A stretch of 64,000 bases of DNA from Sphingopyxis bauzanensis (lineage in GTDB: Bacteria; Pseudomonadota; Alphaproteobacteria; Sphingomonadales; Sphingomonadaceae), in contig NZ_NISK01000001.1 in NCBI RefSeq assembly GCF_002205675.1, forward strand, positions 925,054-989,053, in the 5' to 3' direction. Below are positions 61,134 to 64,000 of this stretch, one piece after another. The notes under the pieces were generated by a model that did no database searches, was not told the origin of the DNA, and saw nothing but the letters and a program-made list of their open reading frames with translations. The position numbers and the translations under genes are program-made. Position 1 is the stretch's first letter; every line of letters begins with the position of its first letter.

Positions 61134-62497
61134 TGAGCATCGACGAACTTGCCGCCCGGATGGGCTTTCCTTCGCTCGCCGACGCGCGGCTGGCCGAACT
61201 CGCGATCGCTGCGGCGCTCGGCGCACTGGCGCTCGGCATCGGCTGGCTGGTCAAGCGGCGCCTCGGCACGCGGCTCGCTGACTGGCTGCACGGGCAGGAA
61301 TTTGGTGCGCCCGGGCCGCTGACTGCACGCGCCGCAGCGATGGTTGGCTGGCTGGCCGCGCTGTTGTTTGTCGGCATCGTCATCGCTGCGTGGCCATGGG
61401 ACCCATTTGCGCTGCTGCTGCTCGATATTGTGCTCGCGATCAGCATTGCGGTGCTGATCCGCAACATTCTGGTCGGGGTCGGGCTGGGCGACGGGATCGC
61501 GCTCGCGGGTGCCTTTGTCGCGCTCGTCGTGATGCTGTCGCGCGCGGTCGGCGGGCTTGAAATGCTGCAGGCACGCCTGGACAGCGTCGGCTTCTCGGTC
61601 GGCGCGCGCCATTTCTCCTTGCTGTCGGCGATCAACATCCTGCTGACCGTCGTCATCCTGTTTACGATCGTCCGCGTCGCCAACCGCGTGCTGCGCCGGA
61701 TGATCAAGGGCAGCGACAAATTCGATCCGACGCAGCGGCTGCTGATCGAAAAGATTTCAGGCGTGGTGATCATCGTCGCGGCGTTTTTCGTCGGCATCGA
61801 CATGCTCGGCATCGACCTCACCGCATTCGCGGTGTTCTCGGGCGCGCTGGGACTGGCGATCGGCTTCGGGCTCCAGAAAACCGTCGGCAATCTGATCGCC
61901 GGCATCATCCTGCTGATGGACCGGTCGATCAAACCGGGCGACGTGATTGTTGTTGGCGACAGTTTCGGTTGGGTCAACAAGATCGGGGTGCGCGCCGTGT
62001 CGGTGATCACGCGCGAGGGCAAGGAGCATCTGATTCCCAATGAGAATCTGATGACCCAGGAGGTCGAAAACTGGAGCTATTCCAGCCGCGCGGTGCGCGT
62101 GAAGATCGAAGTCGGGGTCGCCTATGACACCGACCTCCGCCTCGCGCAGCGCCTGATGATCGAGGCCGCGAAGGAATCGAAGCGTGTGCTGGAAGAACCG
62201 GCGCCCGTCTGCTGGATCACGGGTTTTGGCGACAGCAGCGTCGACCATCAACTGCGCTTCTGGATTACCGATCCCGAGGGCGGGGTCGGCAATATCAAGG
62301 GCGGCGTGTTCTTGAGCATCTGGGACAAATTTCAGGAAGCCGGGATCGAAATCCCGTTCCCGCAGCGCGACCTTCATGTCCGCGACCGGCCCGAAGCGGC
62401 GACCAAGCCGGTGGCTGCCTCCAAGCCCAAGTCAGCAACTGAGCCGCAAAAGGCGGCCCGCGGCCCCCGCCGTCGCGGGGGCGACGATCCTCAGTAA
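61130..62497 (+). CDS. MscS-family mechanosensitive ion channel
   Basis: A 455-residue channel. About five transmembrane helices lead to the pore helix and beta domain: FSGALGLAIGFGLQKTVGNL, then GIILLMDRSIKPGDVIVVGD, as in MscS TM3 and its following beta domain. The cytoplasmic part includes LIPNENLMTQEVENWSYSS. A basic, Lys/Pro/Ala-rich tail (from residue about 420) ends the protein. It opens in response to membrane tension to release solutes. Paired ATGs at 61130 and 61133 overlap the metC stop. Confidence 0.93.
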   Translation: MMSIDELAARMGFPSLADARLAELAIAAALGALALGIGWLVKRRLGTRLADWLHGQEFGAPGPLTARAAAMVGWLAALLFVGIVIAAWPWDPFALLLLDIVLAISIAVLIRNILVGVGLGDGIALAGAFVALVVMLSRAVGGLEMLQARLDSVGFSVGARHFSLLSAINILLTVVILFTIVRVANRVLRRMIKGSDKFDPTQRLLIEKISGVVIIVAAFFVGIDMLGIDLTAFAVFSGALGLAIGFGLQKTVGNLIAGIILLMDRSIKPGDVIVVGDSFGWVNKIGVRAVSVITREGKEHLIPNENLMTQEVENWSYSSRAVRVKIEVGVAYDTDLRLAQRLMIEAAKESKRVLEEPAPVCWITGFGDSSVDHQLRFWITDPEGGVGNIKGGVFLSIWDKFQEAGIEIPFPQRDLHVRDRPEAATKPVAASKPKSATEPQKAARGPRRRGGDDPQ

Positions 62498-63027
62498 CCG
62501 GCCTGCTTGGCGCGTTCGACGCATTCGACGATGATGCGCTTGGCTTCGTCAACGTCGCCCCAGCCGTTGAGCTTCGCCCATTTGCCGGGTTCAAGGTCTT
62601 TGTAGTGGGTGAAGAAATGCTCGATCTGTTGCAGAACGATCGGCGGCATATCGGTGTAGCTTGCGACATCGGCATAGTAGGGGAAAGTCTTGTTGACCGG
62701 GACGCAGAGCAGTTTCTCGTCGCCGCCAGCGTCATCTTCCATGAGCAGCACGCCGATCGGACGGCACTTTACGACGGCGCCAGCGACGATCGGCGAGCGC
62801 GCGACGACGAGCGCGTCAAGCGGATCGCCGTCTTCGCCCAGCGTGTGCGGCACAAATCCGTAATTGGCGGGATAGCGCATCGGGGTGTGGAGGAAACGAT
62901 CGACGAACAGGGCGCCCGACGCCTTGTCGAATTCATACTTCACCGGCTCGCCGCCGATCGGCACTTCGATCAGGACGTTCAGGCTATCGGGTGGGCTGTC
63001 GCCGGCGGGGATCAGGTCGATGCGCAT
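62491..63027 (-). CDS. ppa: Inorganic pyrophosphatase
   Basis: A 178-residue family I soluble pyrophosphatase. The metal-binding signature EDGDPLDALVVAR is present, together with the N-terminal VLIEVPIGGEPVKYEFDKAS and the end KRIIVECVERAKQ. It hydrolyses PPi to drive biosynthesis. Its 3' end overlaps the MscS gene by 7 bp, tail to tail. Confidence 0.96.
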   Translation of the reverse strand: MRIDLIPAGDSPPDSLNVLIEVPIGGEPVKYEFDKASGALFVDRFLHTPMRYPANYGFVPHTLGEDGDPLDALVVARSPIVAGAVVKCRPIGVLLMEDDAGGDEKLLCVPVNKTFPYYADVASYTDMPPIVLQQIEHFFTHYKDLEPGKWAKLNGWGDVDEAKRIIVECVERAKQAGY

Positions 63028-63106
63028 GGGAGAGTGGAGTCCTTTTGTTTTTTGAGTCGGGCGCCCCTTAGCGCCGGAAAGCGCGAAAAGTCGAGGGTGA
63101 AGGGAG

Positions 63107-63243
63107 TCTCTCCCTGTGGCCGCAGGTCATGGCGAGGTGGCAGCGCAACCGCTGACAGAGGGGCTATGGCGCGACGCCGCGGCCCCTCCACCAACGCGCT
63201 ACGGGCGCGGTCCCCTTCCCCATCGCTTCGCGACAGGGAGGAC
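63107..63243 (-). repeat. Dispersed sphingomonad repeat, copy 3 (inverted)
   Basis: Read on the minus strand this element starts GTCCTCCCTGTCGCGAAGCG and ends near GCCACAGGGAGAG, matching copy 1 over both ends and the internal GGTGG-GGGGCCGC and AGCCCCTC-GTCAGCG segments. It ends directly beside the stop codon of the M61 peptidase gene and lies between it and ppa. Confidence 0.78.
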
Positions 63244-64000
63244 TTATAGCGCCCGTTTCGGCGCGAACAGCCGGTCGAACCAGTCCGGCCCGCTGCCGAC
63301 CTTTTCGATATGCGGCCAGCGCAGCCCGCCGTGATAGGCGAGGTCGATCTGACGATAACGCCCGCCGCGCTCGACGAGCAGCCGCACCGGGGTCTTGCCG
63401 TCGGTTGCGGCGCGGATCGCGGTCTCCAGCCGGTCTTTACTGTAACTCATGCCGTCAACGGCGACGATCTTGGTGCCGTTGACGATGTCCGCCTTGAACG
63501 CCGGACCGTCCCACAGGACCGCGCTCGCGTCACCGTCTTTGTTAAGCGTCATCCCGAGCGAGTGGGTCAGGTCGTAATTTTTTGCCTGCGCCATGCGGTC
63601 GCGGTCGAAGACGTTGGGCGCATCGCGCCACACCAGCCGGTATCCCGCGCGCTCGATGCCACGAACCGGCGCGCCTTGCCCCGGCGCCTGCAACCGGTCG
63701 CGCAGGAAACGCGCCCAGTCATTGGGATGTACCGCATTCAGCGCCGCGACGACATCGTCGAAATTATAGCTGTCCTGCCCCCAATCCCCCTCACGCCCGC
63801 CGAAAAAAGCGCGCGCGAAATCGTCTAGGCTTTTGGCGTCGTTCGTCGCCTGGCGGATCAGCAGGTCGGCCTCGAGCCAAGTCAGCGATCCCTCATTGTA
63901 ATAATCCTCGCCGCGCGACCAGCTGGCAAAGGGCTTGGGTTTGCGCGCGCCGATGACCGGGTCCAGCGTCGTATCCTCGACCGATCGCCATTCACGCCCC
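63244..64000 (-). CDS. M61 glycyl-aminopeptidase family protein with PDZ domain, N-terminus cut by window edge
   Basis: The minus strand is open from the right edge to the stop at 63244 (about 251 residues of the C-terminal part). Visible segments are SWSRGEDYYNEGSLTWLEAD followed by LLIRQAT, SLDDFARAFFGG, FDDVVAALNAVHPNDWARFL, and a PDZ-like domain from GYRLVWRDAPNVFD through LTHSLGMTLNKDG, IVNGTKIVAVDGMSYSKDR and LLVERGGRYRQIDL. This is the C-terminal layout of M61 peptidases; the HExxH metal site would lie outside the window. The protein is likely periplasmic. Confidence 0.85.
   Translation of the reverse strand, partial: GREWRSVEDTTLDPVIGARKPKPFASWSRGEDYYNEGSLTWLEADLLIRQATNDAKSLDDFARAFFGGREGDWGQDSYNFDDVVAALNAVHPNDWARFLRDRLQAPGQGAPVRGIERAGYRLVWRDAPNVFDRDRMAQAKNYDLTHSLGMTLNKDGDASAVLWDGPAFKADIVNGTKIVAVDGMSYSKDRLETAIRAATDGKTPVRLLVERGGRYRQIDLAYHGGLRWPHIEKVGSGPDWFDRLFAPKRAL

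Overview
The window is a high-G+C alphaproteobacterial chromosome segment, most likely from a sphingomonad (Sphingopyxis or a close relative). The reasons are a PopZ-type (DUF2497) gene beside a TolC family exporter and an isoaspartyl-methyltransferase-like gene, two large TonB-dependent receptors, a very large NAD-glutamate dehydrogenase, acetoacetyl-CoA reductase, and a dispersed sphingomonad-type repeat present in three copies. Genes are densely packed with many 4-bp ATGA or GTGA overlaps. I saw no CRISPR array, rRNA, prophage or intact insertion sequence. The genus call is inference.

Layout. 1-6.4 kb: 5'-truncated-by-the-window dciA-like gene (minus), then mutY, a class C beta-lactamase-fold hydrolase and nudC (plus), and popZ, tolC and a PIMT-like gene (minus). 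A tRNA-Cys lies at 6.65 kb. 6.9-15.9 kb: an Excalibur-domain protein, then the two-component pair dctB/dctD (minus) divergent from a dctA, esterase and TonB-receptor operon (plus). The DctD homologue has lost the GAFTGA loop and Walker B acidic pair. The dctA promoter looks sigma70-like, with two 18-bp dyad boxes upstream. 15.9-16.5 kb is scar tissue: a broken lipoprotein start and two transposase fragments.

16.5-31.6 kb is the most interesting region. It holds a DmpA-like aminopeptidase, a D-aminoacylase-like amidohydrolase, an XRE-cupin regulator, two S12 serine hydrolases, two M19 dipeptidases, a TonB-dependent receptor, a YkvI-like permease, and the pair dgcA (N-acetyl-D-Glu racemase type) and dgcN (D-Glu N-acetyltransferase type). 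Two of its promoters share near-identical sequence blocks. I read it as a regulon for taking up peptides that contain D-glutamate or other D-amino acids (peptidoglycan fragments are the obvious source), cutting them in the envelope, and converting D-Glu to L-Glu. Function is inferred from families and context only.

31.6-64 kb is mostly housekeeping: a TetR regulator with operator-like repeats, a PAS protein, NAD-GDH, an ATP-grasp protein, phbB, a DUF1963 protein, hemH, an orphan molybdopterin oxidoreductase subunit, a small lipoprotein, a CoA-binding protein, Mrp/ApbC, hflK-hflC-degP, a VOC protein, a HerA-like ATPase, a globin-like protein, a cytochrome P450, a HEAT-repeat protein, a thioesterase, queF, a proline-rich membrane protein, sseA, metC, an MscS channel, ppa and a truncated M61 peptidase at the right edge.
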